From Pseudomonas sp. ICMP22404 (GTDB lineage Bacteria; Pseudomonadota; Gammaproteobacteria; Pseudomonadales; Pseudomonadaceae): DNA of 64,000 nucleotides. The stretch lies in NCBI RefSeq assembly GCF_006227205.1, contig NZ_VCNG01000007.1, positions 62,001 through 126,000 on the forward strand, given 5' to 3'. Positions within the stretch are counted from its first letter, which is position 1. Each line of letters starts with the position of its first letter. A program made the position numbers and the translations under genes. The notes under the pieces are model-generated. The model saw nothing but the letters and a program-made list of their open reading frames with translations, did no database searches and had not been told where the DNA came from. This document shows, piece after piece, positions 19,033 to 29,009 of the stretch.

Positions 19033-19788
19033 TCAGCCTTGGCGGGCCAGCGCCGTCTCGGCACCTTGCTCGCGCACCCAGAACAGGGTCGCTCCGGCCA
19101 CGGCCGCTGGCATCATCAGGATGTTGACCACGGGAATCAGCAGCGCCAGGTACACGCTGCCGCCAAAGCCGAGGCTCTGCCAGCGCTTCTGGCGCAGCCA
19201 GGCGAGCATTTCGTTCCAGCCCAGCTTGTGGTTGTCCGCCGGGTAGTCGATGTACTGGATCGCCATCATCCACACGCCGAACAGCAACCACAGCGGTGCG
19301 GCCACGAGGTTGACCACGGGAATGAACGACAGCACGAACAACCCCAGGGCGCGGGGCAGGAAGTAGCCGAGCTTGCGTGCCTCCCGGGCCAGGGTGCGTG
19401 GGATCATGGCGACCAACTCACCCCAACTGAAGGGTGGGAAGTCATCGGTGCCACGGACCACCACCTCGACTTTCTCCGCAAGAAAGCCGTTGAACGGCGC
19501 GGCGATGATGTTGGCGAGCATCGTGAAGGTAAAAAACACCATCAGCACCACCAGCACCACGAACAGCGGCCAGAGGATATAGCTGAGGAAGCTCAGCCAG
19601 TCCGGCAGCGACGGCATCAATGTGTCGACCCACAGGCTGAATTGATGGCCGGCCAGGTAGATCAGGCCGACGAACAATACGAGGTTGATCACCAGCGGCA
19701 ACAATACGAACAAACGCAGGCCCGGACTCAAGACCAGCTTGAGGCCTTCTTGCAGATATTGCGGGCCGGACAGGACGGGGGCGGGCAT
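19033..19788 (-). CDS. cysZ: Sulfate transporter CysZ
   Basis: A 251-residue inner-membrane protein with four long hydrophobic stretches (about 25-47, 70-97, 145-168 and 205-235). It has the CysZ N-terminus [20 protein letters not shown] and the conserved [15 protein letters not shown] segment. CysZ forms a pH-sensitive sulfate-specific channel feeding cysteine synthesis. It complements the sulfate-activating cysD-cysNC genes earlier in the window. It reads toward the glycosyltransferase and away from trxB. Confidence 0.92.
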   Translation of the reverse strand: MPAPVLSGPQYLQEGLKLVLSPGLRLFVLLPLVINLVLFVGLIYLAGHQFSLWVDTLMPSLPDWLSFLSYILWPLFVVLVVLMVFFTFTMLANIIAAPFNGFLAEKVEVVVRGTDDFPPFSWGELVAMIPRTLAREARKLGYFLPRALGLFVLSFIPVVNLVAAPLWLLFGVWMMAIQYIDYPADNHKLGWNEMLAWLRQKRWQSLGFGGSVYLALLIPVVNILMMPAAVAGATLFWVREQGAETALARQG

Positions 19789-19913
19789 GGGAAGCTCCGA
19801 GAGAAGATGAACGCGCCGACCTTACCGGCTTTGCCCGACGCGGGAAAGCGTCTACATGGCGTGTAACAGGTTTATTGAACGGGCGGCTCTATTGAAAGCT
19901 CTACCCGATATAG

Positions 19914-21059
<1,146 letters not shown>

Positions 21060-21084
21060 TTTCAGCCTGAGAGCAAGCGAAGCA

Positions 21085-21178
21085 CCTGTGGGAGCGAGCC
21101 TGCTCGCGAAGGCGGTAAATCAGTCAACATTACGCTGACTGTCTCACCGCTTTCGCGAGCAGGCTCGCTCCCACAGTG
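21085..21178. repeat. REP inverted pair between trxB and the aminotransferase
   Basis: TGTGGGAGCGAGCCTGCTCG begins near 21087 and its inverse ends near 21176. The pair lies between convergent genes. Confidence 0.85.
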
Positions 21179-21193
21179 TTTTGTGTGGTCTGT

Positions 21194-22444
21194 TCAGCTC
21201 AGCTTCGCCAGGCACGCTTCGAGAATATCCAGACCTTCCTCCAGCACCGCCGGCTCGGTCGTCAACGGTGCCAGCAAGCGGATGATATGGCGCGACTTGC
21301 CACTGGGCATCAGCAGTAGACCCGCGTCCCGTGCCAGGGCCAGCAACTGGGTCAACTGCGCCGCAGCCGGGGTACCGTCGGCGTGGGCCAGTTCGATGCC
21401 GCGCATTGCGCCGACACCCGTCAGGCGGCCCAGGAATGGCGTCAGCCCCCGGCGGCGCCATGATTCGTAGCGGCTGACAATCGTCTCTTCCTGTTGCGTG
21501 CCCCAGGCGTGCAGGTGCGTGTCGGTCATTTCCTCCAGGGTCGCCAATGCGGCGGCGCAGGCGATTGGGTTGCCGGAATAGGTGCCGCCCAAGCCACCCT
21601 TGGGCAGGTTGTCCAGCAAAGCCTTGCGCCCCACCACCGCACCCAGCGGGACACCGCCGGCAATACTCTTGCCCAGCAGGATCAGGTCGGGCTCGATGCC
21701 CAGTCGCGAGAAGGCAAAACGCTGGCCGGTGCGCCCGAAGCCGGACTGGATTTCATCGATGATCAGCACGATGCCCTTGTCGTCGCAGAACTGTCGCAGG
21801 GCCTGGGCGAAAGGGATGTCCAGCGCCAGGAAGCCCGCCTCGCCCTGTACCGGTTCGACGATGAAGCAGGCCACATCGTTGACGTCGATCTCCACGCTGA
21901 ACAGCCGCTCCATGGCCTGCAAGGCTTCTGCGCAGGTCACGCCGTTGTCCTTGCTCGGATAGGGCAGGTGATAGACCGGGCCGGGCAGTACGCCGATTTT
22001 CTGTTTGTAGGGTGCGACTTTGCCATTGAGGTTGAGAGTGGCCAGGGTGCGCCCGTGGAAGCCGCCGTCGAAGGCGATGACGGCGGTGCGGCCCGTGGCC
22101 CCGCGGACGATCTTCAGGGCGTTTTCCGCAGCCTCCGCGCCGCTGTTGGTGAGCATGCCGCTGATGGGGTAGTCCACTGGGACAAACGCTGTCAGACGCT
22201 TCATCAATTCGATATAGGGCGCGTGGGGAGCGGCGTTGAAGGCATAGTGAGTCAACCGGGTGGCCTGCTCGCGAATGGCCTCGACGACGTGCGGATGGCA
22301 ATGGCCGAGGTTCAGCACGCCTATGCCACCCACGAAGTCGATATAGCGCTTGCCATCGGTGTCCCAGACCTCGGCGTTTTTGCCGTGGCTGAGGCTGACG
22401 GGGTGCACGATGGAGATCGATTGGCTGATGGTTTCGCTGCTCAT
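21194..22444 (-). CDS. Class-III PLP aminotransferase (GabT / 2-aminoadipate transaminase-like)
   Basis: The 416-residue enzyme has the class-III signature: FVGGIGVLNLGHCHPHV near residue 37, LTNSGAEAAENALKIVRG near 98, GFHGRTLATLNL near 128, and VLIIDEIQSGFGRTGQRF near 225. The PLP lysine is in LLGKSIAGGVPLGAVVG. The sequence is GabT-like, but no gabD is adjacent, and related Pseudomonas enzymes act on 2-aminoadipate in D-lysine breakdown. The substrate (4-aminobutyrate, 2-aminoadipate or 5-aminovalerate) is therefore open. Confidence 0.85.
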   Translation of the reverse strand: MSSETISQSISIVHPVSLSHGKNAEVWDTDGKRYIDFVGGIGVLNLGHCHPHVVEAIREQATRLTHYAFNAAPHAPYIELMKRLTAFVPVDYPISGMLTNSGAEAAENALKIVRGATGRTAVIAFDGGFHGRTLATLNLNGKVAPYKQKIGVLPGPVYHLPYPSKDNGVTCAEALQAMERLFSVEIDVNDVACFIVEPVQGEAGFLALDIPFAQALRQFCDDKGIVLIIDEIQSGFGRTGQRFAFSRLGIEPDLILLGKSIAGGVPLGAVVGRKALLDNLPKGGLGGTYSGNPIACAAALATLEEMTDTHLHAWGTQQEETIVSRYESWRRRGLTPFLGRLTGVGAMRGIELAHADGTPAAAQLTQLLALARDAGLLLMPSGKSRHIIRLLAPLTTEPAVLEEGLDILEACLAKLS

Positions 22445-22575
22445 GGGTGACGGCTCGAAGGAAGAAAGGATTTCCTTTATCTAAGCCGTGAGCAGTGGGG
22501 GCCGGCAAACGAAATAAAGTTGCCGGGTCAATCTTAAAAGTCGGGATGTGTGCCAATGCCAAGGGAAACGAAGTG

Positions 22576-22711
22576 CCTGTGGCGAGGGGATTTATCCCCG
22601 CTGGGCTGCGAAGCAGCCCCAGGCGCCAATCGCGATCAACCTGACACGCCTGGGTTGGCAGTTAGGGCCTGCTTCGCAGTCCAGCGGGGATAAATCCCCT
22701 CGCCACAGGCG
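22576..22711. repeat. 136-bp imperfect inverted repeat (TGTGGCGAGGGG family)
   Basis: GCCTGTGGCGAGGGGATTTA, continuing to CCCCGCTGGGCTGCGAAGCAG, opens the element. A near-perfect reverse complement (CTGCTTCGCAG, then CCAGCGGGGATAAATCCCCT) closes it. The arms are about 42 bases each around a central 50 bases. It fills the gap between the aminotransferase start and the HopJ-like gene's stop. Confidence 0.85.
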
Positions 22712-22715
22712 GGGA

Positions 22716-23054
22716 TCAGCGGCGTTGCAGGGGCTGGGCCGCGAACTTCACGCCCGCCAGGCCATGGACCATCAGCGCACGGATATTGCCGTGGTCGCTG
22801 CCGTCGGGAGTGTTCAGCACCGAGCGGTAATGTTCGCCGAACGCCAGCAGCGCTTCTTCATCGCTCAAGCCTTCGAGCAAGGCCAGGCCGAGGGTCTTGC
22901 AGGAGCCTTCGTTCTGTCCGGCCGCGTTTTCCACGCCGCCGTTGATGAAAGCCTGGGGCTGGTAGTCGTAGCCATCGGCAATGAAGGCCAGGGTATCGGC
23001 GAAAGCGTGTTCGCCACTCTGGAGGCGGGTGCGCAGGGTTTTCAGATCAGGCAT
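22716..23054 (-). CDS. HopJ-family protein
   Basis: A 112-residue soluble protein of the HopJ type III effector family by similarity (FADTLAFIADGYDYQPQAFI; KTLGLALLEGLSDEEALLAF). The family is widespread in non-pathogens and lacks secretion context here, so an effector role is unlikely; function is unknown. Start ATG 23054 overlaps the last 8 bases of the upstream DUF1244 gene, implying translational coupling. A longer open frame upstream is the shadow of that gene. Confidence 0.8.
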   Translation of the reverse strand: MPDLKTLRTRLQSGEHAFADTLAFIADGYDYQPQAFINGGVENAAGQNEGSCKTLGLALLEGLSDEEALLAFGEHYRSVLNTPDGSDHGNIRALMVHGLAGVKFAAQPLQRR

Positions 23055-23343
23055 CGGGTTTTCCCTTGGCGAACGCCGCTTGTTGCTCGGCGCTGGCTTC
23101 TTGCTGGTATTGGGCTTTCCATTCGGCGTACGGCATGCCATAGACCCTTTCACGGGCGTCATCGAGGCTGACCTCGATCTGGCGTTCATCGGCAGCAGCC
23201 TTGTACCACTTGGACAGGCAGTTGCGGCAGAAACCGGCGAGGTTCATCAGGTCGATGTTCTGCACATCCTTGCGGCTGTCCAGGTGGGCAACCAGCCGAC
23301 GGAAAGCGGCGGCTTCGAGTTCGAGGCGTTGTTGGTCGTTCAT
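23047..23343 (-). CDS. DUF1244-domain protein
   Basis: A 98-residue protein with the conserved DUF1244 core (AAAFRRLVAHLDSRKDVQNI, then DLMNLAGFCRNCLSKWYKAA). It has a C-x2-C pair and a hydrophobic helix-rich fold. The function is unknown, though the family is consistently found in proteobacteria. It overlaps the HopJ-like gene downstream by 8 bases. It follows the fol genes on the same strand after a 93-base gap holding an inverted repeat. Confidence 0.85.
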   Translation of the reverse strand: MNDQQRLELEAAAFRRLVAHLDSRKDVQNIDLMNLAGFCRNCLSKWYKAAADERQIEVSLDDARERVYGMPYAEWKAQYQQEASAEQQAAFAKGKPDA

Positions 23344-23360
23344 GGCGGTCTCTGCAAGAC

Positions 23361-23432
23361 AGCTTCAAGGGACAAGCTTCAAGCTGCAAATGGATTGCGG
23401 TCAGGCTTGAAGCTTACAGCTTGAAGCCTGTA
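23361..23432. repeat. Inverted repeat CTTCAAGCTG / CAGCTTGAAG
   Basis: Ten-base arms at 23377-23386 and 23417-23426 sit in a stretch rich in AGCTTCAAG and CTTGAAGC words, a short repeat I recall from Pseudomonas intergenic DNA. It lies between folX and the DUF1244 gene. Confidence 0.6.
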
Positions 23433-23436
23433 GCGG

Positions 23437-23817
23437 CTACGCAGTCGCTCGGCTGGCCGCCAAAGTGATCGACACCGACTCGGCAAAACGCAAGGCGTGG
23501 GGTTTGTCGACTTCGACTTCGGCGTATTGCACCGACTCGTTGCTCATGACCAGGTCCAGCAGCTCTTGGGTCAGGCGTTCCAGCAGAGCGAAGCGATTGC
23601 CTTCCACGTGGGCGATGATCGCTTTGGTGATGGTGCGGTAGTTCAGCGCATGATCGATGTCGTTGTCGCGTACCGCTTCCTGTGCCGGGTAGAGGATGGT
23701 CAGGTTGATCAGGACATCCTGTTTGTTGAGGATTTCATCCTCGTTGATCCCGATGAAAGTGCGCAGGCGCAGGTCCTTGACCCGGATGCGCGCCATGGCT
23801 GGCTGAAGTTGTGGCAT
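23437..23817 (-). CDS. folX: Dihydroneopterin triphosphate 2'-epimerase
   Basis: A 126-residue T-fold enzyme that epimerises dihydroneopterin triphosphate to dihydromonapterin triphosphate. The start [20 protein letters not shown] and [14 protein letters not shown] near residue 60 are FolB/FolX features, and the neighbourhood (folE, folM) favours FolX over FolB. It begins immediately after the folE stop. In Pseudomonas the product serves as the tetrahydromonapterin cofactor of phenylalanine hydroxylase. Confidence 0.9.
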   Translation of the reverse strand: MPQLQPAMARIRVKDLRLRTFIGINEDEILNKQDVLINLTILYPAQEAVRDNDIDHALNYRTITKAIIAHVEGNRFALLERLTQELLDLVMSNESVQYAEVEVDKPHALRFAESVSITLAASRATA

Positions 23818-24378
23818 TTACTTGCTCCGTCGAATCAATTGCAGGAACTCCTGGCGAGTGGTGCTGGACTCGCGAAAAGCCCCGAGCATCACTGAAGTGT
23901 TCATGGTCGAGTTCTGTTTTTCGACACCGCGCATCATCATGCACATGTGCTGGGCCTCGATGACCACCGCGACACCGGCGGCCTGGGTAACCTGTTGCAC
24001 CGCGGCGGCGATTTGCCGGGTGAGGTTCTCCTGGATCTGCAGGCGGCGGGCGAACATGTCCACCAGCCGCGCGATCTTCGACAGCCCGAGGACCTTGCCT
24101 GTTGGAATATAAGCCACATGGGCCTTGCCGATGAAGGGCAGTAGGTGATGCTCGCACAGGGAATAGAGTTCGATGTCGGCGACGATCACCATCTCGTCGC
24201 TGTCCGAGTCGAACAGGGCGCCATTGACGATCTGCTCGACGCTTTGCTCGTAGCCGTGGCAAAGGTACTGCATGGCCTTGGCGGCACGAACCGGTGTGTC
24301 CAACAGGCCTTCGCGGTCCGGATCTTCACCCAGGCCGATGAGGATCTCGCGGTAATTCTGGGGCAGGGATAACGCCAT
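23818..24378 (-). CDS. folE: GTP cyclohydrolase I
   Basis: The 186-residue enzyme opens GTP to dihydroneopterin triphosphate. Catalytic and zinc residues are visible in [20 protein letters not shown] near residue 75 and [12 protein letters not shown] near 145. ATG 24378 gives the normal N-terminus ([20 protein letters not shown]) and an in-frame ATG at 24396 is less likely. It lies between folM (20-base gap) and folX (no gap) in one operon, which suggests this copy supplies monapterin rather than bulk folate. Confidence 0.94.
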   Translation of the reverse strand: MALSLPQNYREILIGLGEDPDREGLLDTPVRAAKAMQYLCHGYEQSVEQIVNGALFDSDSDEMVIVADIELYSLCEHHLLPFIGKAHVAYIPTGKVLGLSKIARLVDMFARRLQIQENLTRQIAAAVQQVTQAAGVAVVIEAQHMCMMMRGVEKQNSTMNTSVMLGAFRESSTTRQEFLQLIRRSK

Positions 24379-24398
24379 GATGGATCCTCGCAGCAAGG

Positions 24399-25109
24399 CT
24401 ATTTGACGTGCCGCCCGCCGTTGACGGTCAGGGTCGTGCCGGTGACATAGGGGTTGTCCAGCAGATACCGCAGGCTCTGGTAGATGACTTCGCTACCGGG
24501 CTCGATGCCCAACGCCGATTTGGCCAGGGTCTTGGCTCGATAAGCCGCGTCGTCTTCGGCCTTGAACAGTAGCAGGGCCGGGGCGATACCGTTGACCTTG
24601 ATCGCCGGTGCGAACTTCGCTGCGAACGACAGGGTCAGGCTGTCGAGTCCGGCCTTGGTGGCGCAATAGGCGATGTGTTTGCTGCTGCCCTTGCGGGTTA
24701 CATCGTCGCTGATGTGCACGATATCCGCGGGAGTCGAGCGCCGTAGCAGCTCGGCACAATGCAAGTTGATCAGATATGGCGCAAGCATGTGCACGCCGAA
24801 CATGGCATTGAAGGCCGCCGATTCGTTGCCTGGCGTTTCGACCAGCCATGCCGAGGCGTTGTGCACGATGGCCCGCAGCCGGTCCGTGTGCTGCTTGAGC
24901 TGTTCGATGAAGGCCAGGATCCCGTCTTCGCTGGAAAGATCGGCAAACATCGCTGTTGCTCCCAGATCCCGGAGCGTCTGCACACCTGGACGCTCGGTGC
25001 GATAAGTGACGATGACCGGATGACCGTCCTCCAGCAATCGGCGGGCGCAGTGCAAGCCGACACGCTGGGCTGCGCCGGTGAGCAGGATAGGGGCGTCGGT
25101 ACTGGGCAT
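24399..25109 (-). CDS. folM: Dihydromonapterin reductase (SDR)
   Basis: A 236-residue NADPH-dependent short-chain reductase making tetrahydromonapterin, with weak dihydrofolate reductase activity in the family. It shows the variant nucleotide motif [17 protein letters not shown] at about residues 9-25, [12 protein letters not shown] near 83, and the catalytic [16 protein letters not shown] (YxxxK) near 147. It is first in the folM-folE-folX operon and faces the MerR-type regulator gene across a 241-base gap. Confidence 0.92.
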   Translation of the reverse strand: MPSTDAPILLTGAAQRVGLHCARRLLEDGHPVIVTYRTERPGVQTLRDLGATAMFADLSSEDGILAFIEQLKQHTDRLRAIVHNASAWLVETPGNESAAFNAMFGVHMLAPYLINLHCAELLRRSTPADIVHISDDVTRKGSSKHIAYCATKAGLDSLTLSFAAKFAPAIKVNGIAPALLLFKAEDDAAYRAKTLAKSALGIEPGSEVIYQSLRYLLDNPYVTGTTLTVNGGRHVK

Positions 25110-25131
25110 GGACGGACTCGGTTCACAACAG

Positions 25132-25166
25132 AAGCAAAACTATATCAGTGACTGCGGGATGTACCT
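25132..25166 (-). promoter_or_regulatory. Possible promoter of the folM operon
   Basis: On the minus strand a good -10 (TATAGT, 25144 to 25139) follows a poor -35 (TAGGTA) by 17 bases, placing the transcript start about 23 bases before the folM ATG. A weak -35 would fit an activated promoter, for example by the adjacent MerR protein, but no operator was identified. Confidence 0.35.
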
Positions 25167-25350
25167 ATTTGTAGCGGCTGAGCTCATGGGCTGGGCCTGT
25201 CGCTCAAGCGTTCGTCATGGCGACACGCCACGAATAATGTGTGACAAGAAACAACAAACTGATGTATCGAATGGGTTTGCTCTTGTCATCGTATGACCAA
25301 GAGGGAGTAAACTGGGATCCAATTTGCCAGTCGGGCCTGTTGGACAAAAA

Positions 25351-26310
25351 ATGAGCGTAATCACCGACGATCAGTTCGTTTTCCAAGCGGCAGCGGGCCT
25401 GGAGCGCGAAGACCTGTTTCCCATCCGTGAAGTTTCGCGGCTCACGGGAGTGAACCCTGTGACCCTGCGCGCCTGGGAGCGCCGCTACGGTCTGATCCAG
25501 CCAACCCGTACCGAAAGCGGTCACCGTCTGTATTCCCTGGGCGATATCGACAAGGTACGCAGCATCCTTTCCTGGATCGAACGCGGGGTCGCTGTCAGTA
25601 AAATCAGCAAGATCCTGAGCAAGACCGAATCGTTGCAACCGGTTTCCGTGTTGATTCCATCGGATCTGGTGAGGGTCGACTACGCGCAATGGCAGCGCCA
25701 GATCGCGGTCGCGGTCGCCAACTTTGACGATGTAGAGCTGGATCGCATCTATGGGCAGATTTTTTCCAGTTACGCAGTGCCAATCGTCTTTCAGCGCATC
25801 CTGATGCCGCTCTGGCGGCAATTGCTGCAACGTCAGCAGGAGTTCGGACAGACCAGCGAATGGCTGTTTTTCGACGGATTCCTGCGCTCGCGTGTCGCGC
25901 AACGACTCCTGCTCAAGCGCGAGGACCGGTCGCGACGCGTCCTGGTCAGCGCCATCGCCGGTCAGTGCCGTGAGCTGGAGCTGCTGGTGATGGCGCTGTA
26001 TGTGTCGAAGGCGGAAGTGGGCATCAGGTTGATGACCGTCGGCCAGCCATTCGACGAACTGACCCTGGTATGCCAGAAGACTCAACCTCTGGCGCTGGTA
26101 CTGGTGTCCAACCATGTGCCCGTTGCCGAATTGCCCAAGCGTATGAACAGATTGGCGATGAGCCTGGATTGCCCGTTGATGCTGGCCGGCGATGCGTCCG
26201 ACCTGATGCAGGAAAGCCTGGCAGGATCATCGATCGGTTGCCTGGGCAATGACGGAACAGTGATTCACCAGCGCTTGCGCCAGTTGCTGGCAGGTACCCT
26301 GGATACGTAG
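25351..26310 (+). CDS. MerR-family regulator, probable light-response (LitR/PplR-type)
   Basis: A 319-residue regulator. A MerR winged helix-turn-helix lies at about residues 21-90 (FPIREVSRLTGVNPVTLRAW; RRYGLIQPTRTESGHRLYSL). A C-terminal region resembling cobalamin-binding regulators lacks an obvious DxHxxG motif, as in class III LitR proteins that do not use B12. In Pseudomonas such regulators work with a short LOV photoreceptor, and one is encoded two genes away. Divergent folM, folE and folX are candidate targets. ATG 25351 is preferred over a TTG at 25324. Confidence 0.8.
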   Translation: MSVITDDQFVFQAAAGLEREDLFPIREVSRLTGVNPVTLRAWERRYGLIQPTRTESGHRLYSLGDIDKVRSILSWIERGVAVSKISKILSKTESLQPVSVLIPSDLVRVDYAQWQRQIAVAVANFDDVELDRIYGQIFSSYAVPIVFQRILMPLWRQLLQRQQEFGQTSEWLFFDGFLRSRVAQRLLLKREDRSRRVLVSAIAGQCRELELLVMALYVSKAEVGIRLMTVGQPFDELTLVCQKTQPLALVLVSNHVPVAELPKRMNRLAMSLDCPLMLAGDASDLMQESLAGSSIGCLGNDGTVIHQRLRQLLAGTLDT

Positions 26311-26348
26311 GTAGCTCATTCGAGTACTCGAATCAACCAAACAGGCCG

Positions 26349-26954
26349 CTAGAGATGCATGGCCGGGTGAGACAGGCGATGCTGCTGGAGGATGTACTGA
26401 CGCAGGCGTTCGGTTTCGTCCTGGTCGTTCTGGTTCAAATGGTAGGCATACAAGCCTTGCTCGGTTTCCCGTTCGAAGGTCCCGCGCAACGAAATCCTTT
26501 CGTAGCCTGACGGGCTGAACCACAGGACGAATTGTTTCGGCGGTTTGGTACGGCTGCGGTTTTCCAGCAACACACCCTTGCAAGACACTTCGTGGACCCA
26601 CAAAGGCCCTGGCTGACCCTTGGCATTTTCAAGTGCCACCGGCTCTTCGAGGGCCAGGCGCCAGGGGCGTACTTTCGGTCCGTCCTCGTAGATACTCGGT
26701 ACACCCAGACGCAGGTGCATCGCGTGGAATTCATCCTCCACAAGCTGCAACGGGAAAGTCATTTGCTGGTTTTCGAAGCTGGCTTGCAGCGTCACCTGCT
26801 CATTGGCCGCCAGGCGCGTCAGCAAGTCACGGATCTGCGACCCGCTATTGACCAGCAGGCTGGATGTCACATCCCGTTCATTCAATTGCGGGATGTGTTG
26901 CATGGTCCGGATAAAGTCCAACTCATCCTGAGTCAGAAGCGCGTCACGTTGCAT
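26349..26954 (-). CDS. Conserved hypothetical protein, PilZ/YcgR-like
   Basis: A 201-residue cytosolic protein. The central part (residues about 35-110) alternates strands like the YcgR N-terminal domain. The C-terminal part contains WVHEVSCKGVLLEN, reminiscent of the PilZ DxSxxG motif but lacking the usual arginines, so c-di-GMP binding is doubtful. ATG 26954 is chosen over an upstream ATG at 27062, which lies inside the LOV gene. It is 52 bases downstream of the LOV gene on the same strand and converges with the MerR regulator. Cotranscription with the photoreceptor suggests a light-linked role (inference). Confidence 0.6.
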   Translation of the reverse strand: MQRDALLTQDELDFIRTMQHIPQLNERDVTSSLLVNSGSQIRDLLTRLAANEQVTLQASFENQQMTFPLQLVEDEFHAMHLRLGVPSIYEDGPKVRPWRLALEEPVALENAKGQPGPLWVHEVSCKGVLLENRSRTKPPKQFVLWFSPSGYERISLRGTFERETEQGLYAYHLNQNDQDETERLRQYILQQHRLSHPAMHL

Positions 26955-27006
26955 GGTGTACTCGAAATGATTTTGCGTTTTCACTGGTGATTGTAGTGAA
27001 TGACCG

Positions 27007-27480
27007 TTAATTCGTCGTTTTGTTTGCGCCGTTCGTCGCATCGAGCCGGGCAATCGTCGCACGGGCTTCGGCCAATTCCTTTTCCAACTGGACGACGCGT
27101 TGCTGCGCCTTGACCTGGGCCGTCACGTCTTTTTGCACGCCCACGAAATAGGTGTGGCCATCCGCCTCGTTTTTTACCGTGGACAGTGACAATTCATTCC
27201 AGAACGGCGTGCCGTCCTTGCGATAGTTGCGAAGGATTTCCCGACAAGCGCCGCCTTGATCCAGGGTCTGGCGAATTCGCTCCAGGGAGGGTTGATCGCG
27301 ATCACCCGATTGCAGGAAACGGCAATCCTGATAAAGGATCTCGTCGCGGCTATAACCGGTCAGCCGTTCGAAGGCCGGGTTCACATAGATCAGAATATTG
27401 TCTTCGCCTTCCTTTTCAGCGATGACGATTCCGTCATTGGAAGCATTTATCACCAGTTGCATCAGTTGCGCATTGATCAT
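27007..27480 (-). CDS. Short LOV blue-light photoreceptor (PpSB1-LOV-like)
   Basis: A 157-residue single LOV domain with short flanking helices and no output domain. The photoactive cysteine is Cys53 in QDCRFLQSGDRD (the family motif has D in place of the plant N). NYRKDGTPFWNELSL near residue 90 and TYFVGVQKDVTAQV near 115 line the flavin pocket. A C-terminal coiled coil (about 125-150) would mediate dimerisation. It closely resembles P. putida SB1-LOV. ATG 27480 has AAGGAC in front. Its neighbours are the PilZ-like gene and a LitR-type MerR regulator. Confidence 0.9.
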   Translation of the reverse strand: MINAQLMQLVINASNDGIVIAEKEGEDNILIYVNPAFERLTGYSRDEILYQDCRFLQSGDRDQPSLERIRQTLDQGGACREILRNYRKDGTPFWNELSLSTVKNEADGHTYFVGVQKDVTAQVKAQQRVVQLEKELAEARATIARLDATNGANKTTN

Positions 27481-27637
27481 GGAGCACGTCCTTTTTAGCC
27501 CATGTAAGTACCGCATTATTGGAAGAACCTGGCGCGATGTCTACTGGCCATTAGTTCTTATCGAGCGTCAATCGTAGCCTTGCGGCTCAGCCTGTTACTA
27601 TCGCGCTTCTCTTTTATTCAGGCTCAGGACCAGATTG

Positions 27638-28093
27638 ATGAAAGTCGCCATCCTTTCCGGCTCGGTGTACGGCACCGCTGAAGAAGTCGCTCGACACGCC
27701 GCCAAGCTGCTCGGTGATGCAGGCTTTGAAACCCTGCACAATCCGCGGGCAACCCTGGCCGATATCCAGGCATTAGGCCCGCAGGCCGTGTTGGCTGTGA
27801 CATCCACCACCGGCATGGGCGAATTGCCGGATAATCTGATGCCGCTGTATTCGACAATACGTGACCAACTGCCGGCGTTTTTTCGCGGCCTGCCGGGTGC
27901 GGTGATCGGCCTGGGGGATGCCAGTTATGGCGATACCTTCTGCGGCGGTGGCGAGCAGATGCGCGAGTTGTTCGCCGAGCTGGGCGTGCGCGAGGTGCTG
28001 CCGATGTTGCGCCTGGATGCCAGCGAGAGCGTCACCCCGGAAACCGATGCCGAACCCTGGTTGGGCGAGTTGATCGACGCGTTGCGTGGTTGA
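27638..28093 (+). CDS. Flavodoxin (MioC-like)
   Basis: A 151-residue FMN-binding electron carrier. The phosphate-binding loop is at the N-terminus (SGSVYGTAEEVARHAAKLL, about residues 8-26). TSTTGMGELPDNL near 58 and GLGDASYGDTFCGGG near 93 cup the isoalloxazine ring. Length and loops fit MioC-type flavodoxins. Its redox partner is unknown. ATG 27638 follows CAGGACCAGATTG. The LOV gene is divergent, starting 157 bases upstream. Confidence 0.9.
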   Translation: MKVAILSGSVYGTAEEVARHAAKLLGDAGFETLHNPRATLADIQALGPQAVLAVTSTTGMGELPDNLMPLYSTIRDQLPAFFRGLPGAVIGLGDASYGDTFCGGGEQMRELFAELGVREVLPMLRLDASESVTPETDAEPWLGELIDALRG

Positions 28094-28226
28094 GGGAGGC
28101 GGCGGGCCCTGCCGATGACCCGCTCGGCCATTAAGCTGGCTGCCAAGGCAACTACCGTCGCGGTAAGGGCTGACTAGACTCATTCTCTTGTGCCAAACCT
28201 ATAACGATAAGCCCGAGGTCAGAGCC

Positions 28227-29009
28227 GTGAGCATAGCGCCCATCCAACCGACACTCAGCATCAAGGACCAGGTCAGTGCCGCTGAATGGCAAACCCGTAT
28301 CGATCTTGCCGCCTGTTACCGGCTGGTCGCGCTGCATGGCTGGGATGACCTCATCTTCACCCATATTTCTGCGAAGGTTCCCGGCACCGAGGACTTTCTG
28401 ATCAACCCATTCGGGTTAATGTTTCATGAAATCACTGCGTCGAGCCTGGTCAAGGTCGATCAGGCCGGCCACAAGCTGATGGACAGTCCCTACGAAATCA
28501 ACCCGGCCGGCTATACCATCCACAGTGCGGTGCACGAAGTACGGGATGATGTCGCCTGTGTGCTGCATACCCATACCGCTTCCGGCGTAGCGGTATCGGC
28601 CCAGAAACAAGGCGTGTTGCCGATCAGCCAGCAGTCATTGTTCGTGTTGTCGAGCCTCGCCTATCACGCTTATGAAGGCGTGGCCCTGAATCATGAAGAG
28701 AAGGCCCGCTTGCAGGCAGACCTGGGGAACAGCAGTTTTCTGATGCTGCACAACCATGGGTTGCTGACATGCGGTGGCACCATCGCTGATACCTTCCTGA
28801 TGATGTTCACTTTCCAGCGGGCCTGCGACATCCAGGTTCTGGCCCAGAACGGCGGGGCTGAGCTGATAGCCATCGAACCGAACATACTGGCCGGTGCCCG
28901 GGCGATGATTGCCGGGGTGACCAAAAGCGCCCAGGGCATGGGTGGTGCGCTGGCCTGGCCGGCGTTGCTGCGCAAGCTCGATCAACAAGACCCGGGCTAC
29001 AGAAACTGA
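28227..29009 (+). CDS. Class II aldolase/adducin-family protein
   Basis: A 260-residue zinc-dependent aldolase-fold protein. Metal ligands are visible in VLHTHTASGVAVSAQ near residue 112 and FLMLHNHGLLTCGG near 172. Related proteins include fuculose-phosphate aldolase, but the nearest group is uncharacterised, so the substrate is unknown. I chose GTG 28227, preceded by GAGGTCAGAGCC, over a TTG at 28188. The stop TGA overlaps the ATG of the hydrolase gene by one base, so the two are translationally coupled. Confidence 0.85.
   Translation: MSIAPIQPTLSIKDQVSAAEWQTRIDLAACYRLVALHGWDDLIFTHISAKVPGTEDFLINPFGLMFHEITASSLVKVDQAGHKLMDSPYEINPAGYTIHSAVHEVRDDVACVLHTHTASGVAVSAQKQGVLPISQQSLFVLSSLAYHAYEGVALNHEEKARLQADLGNSSFLMLHNHGLLTCGGTIADTFLMMFTFQRACDIQVLAQNGGAELIAIEPNILAGARAMIAGVTKSAQGMGGALAWPALLRKLDQQDPGYRN

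Noticed and set aside
22716..23054. HopJ-like gene as a secreted virulence effector
   Set aside because: The family is common in non-pathogens, there is no type III context or Hrp box in view, and the gene is coupled to a housekeeping DUF1244 gene.
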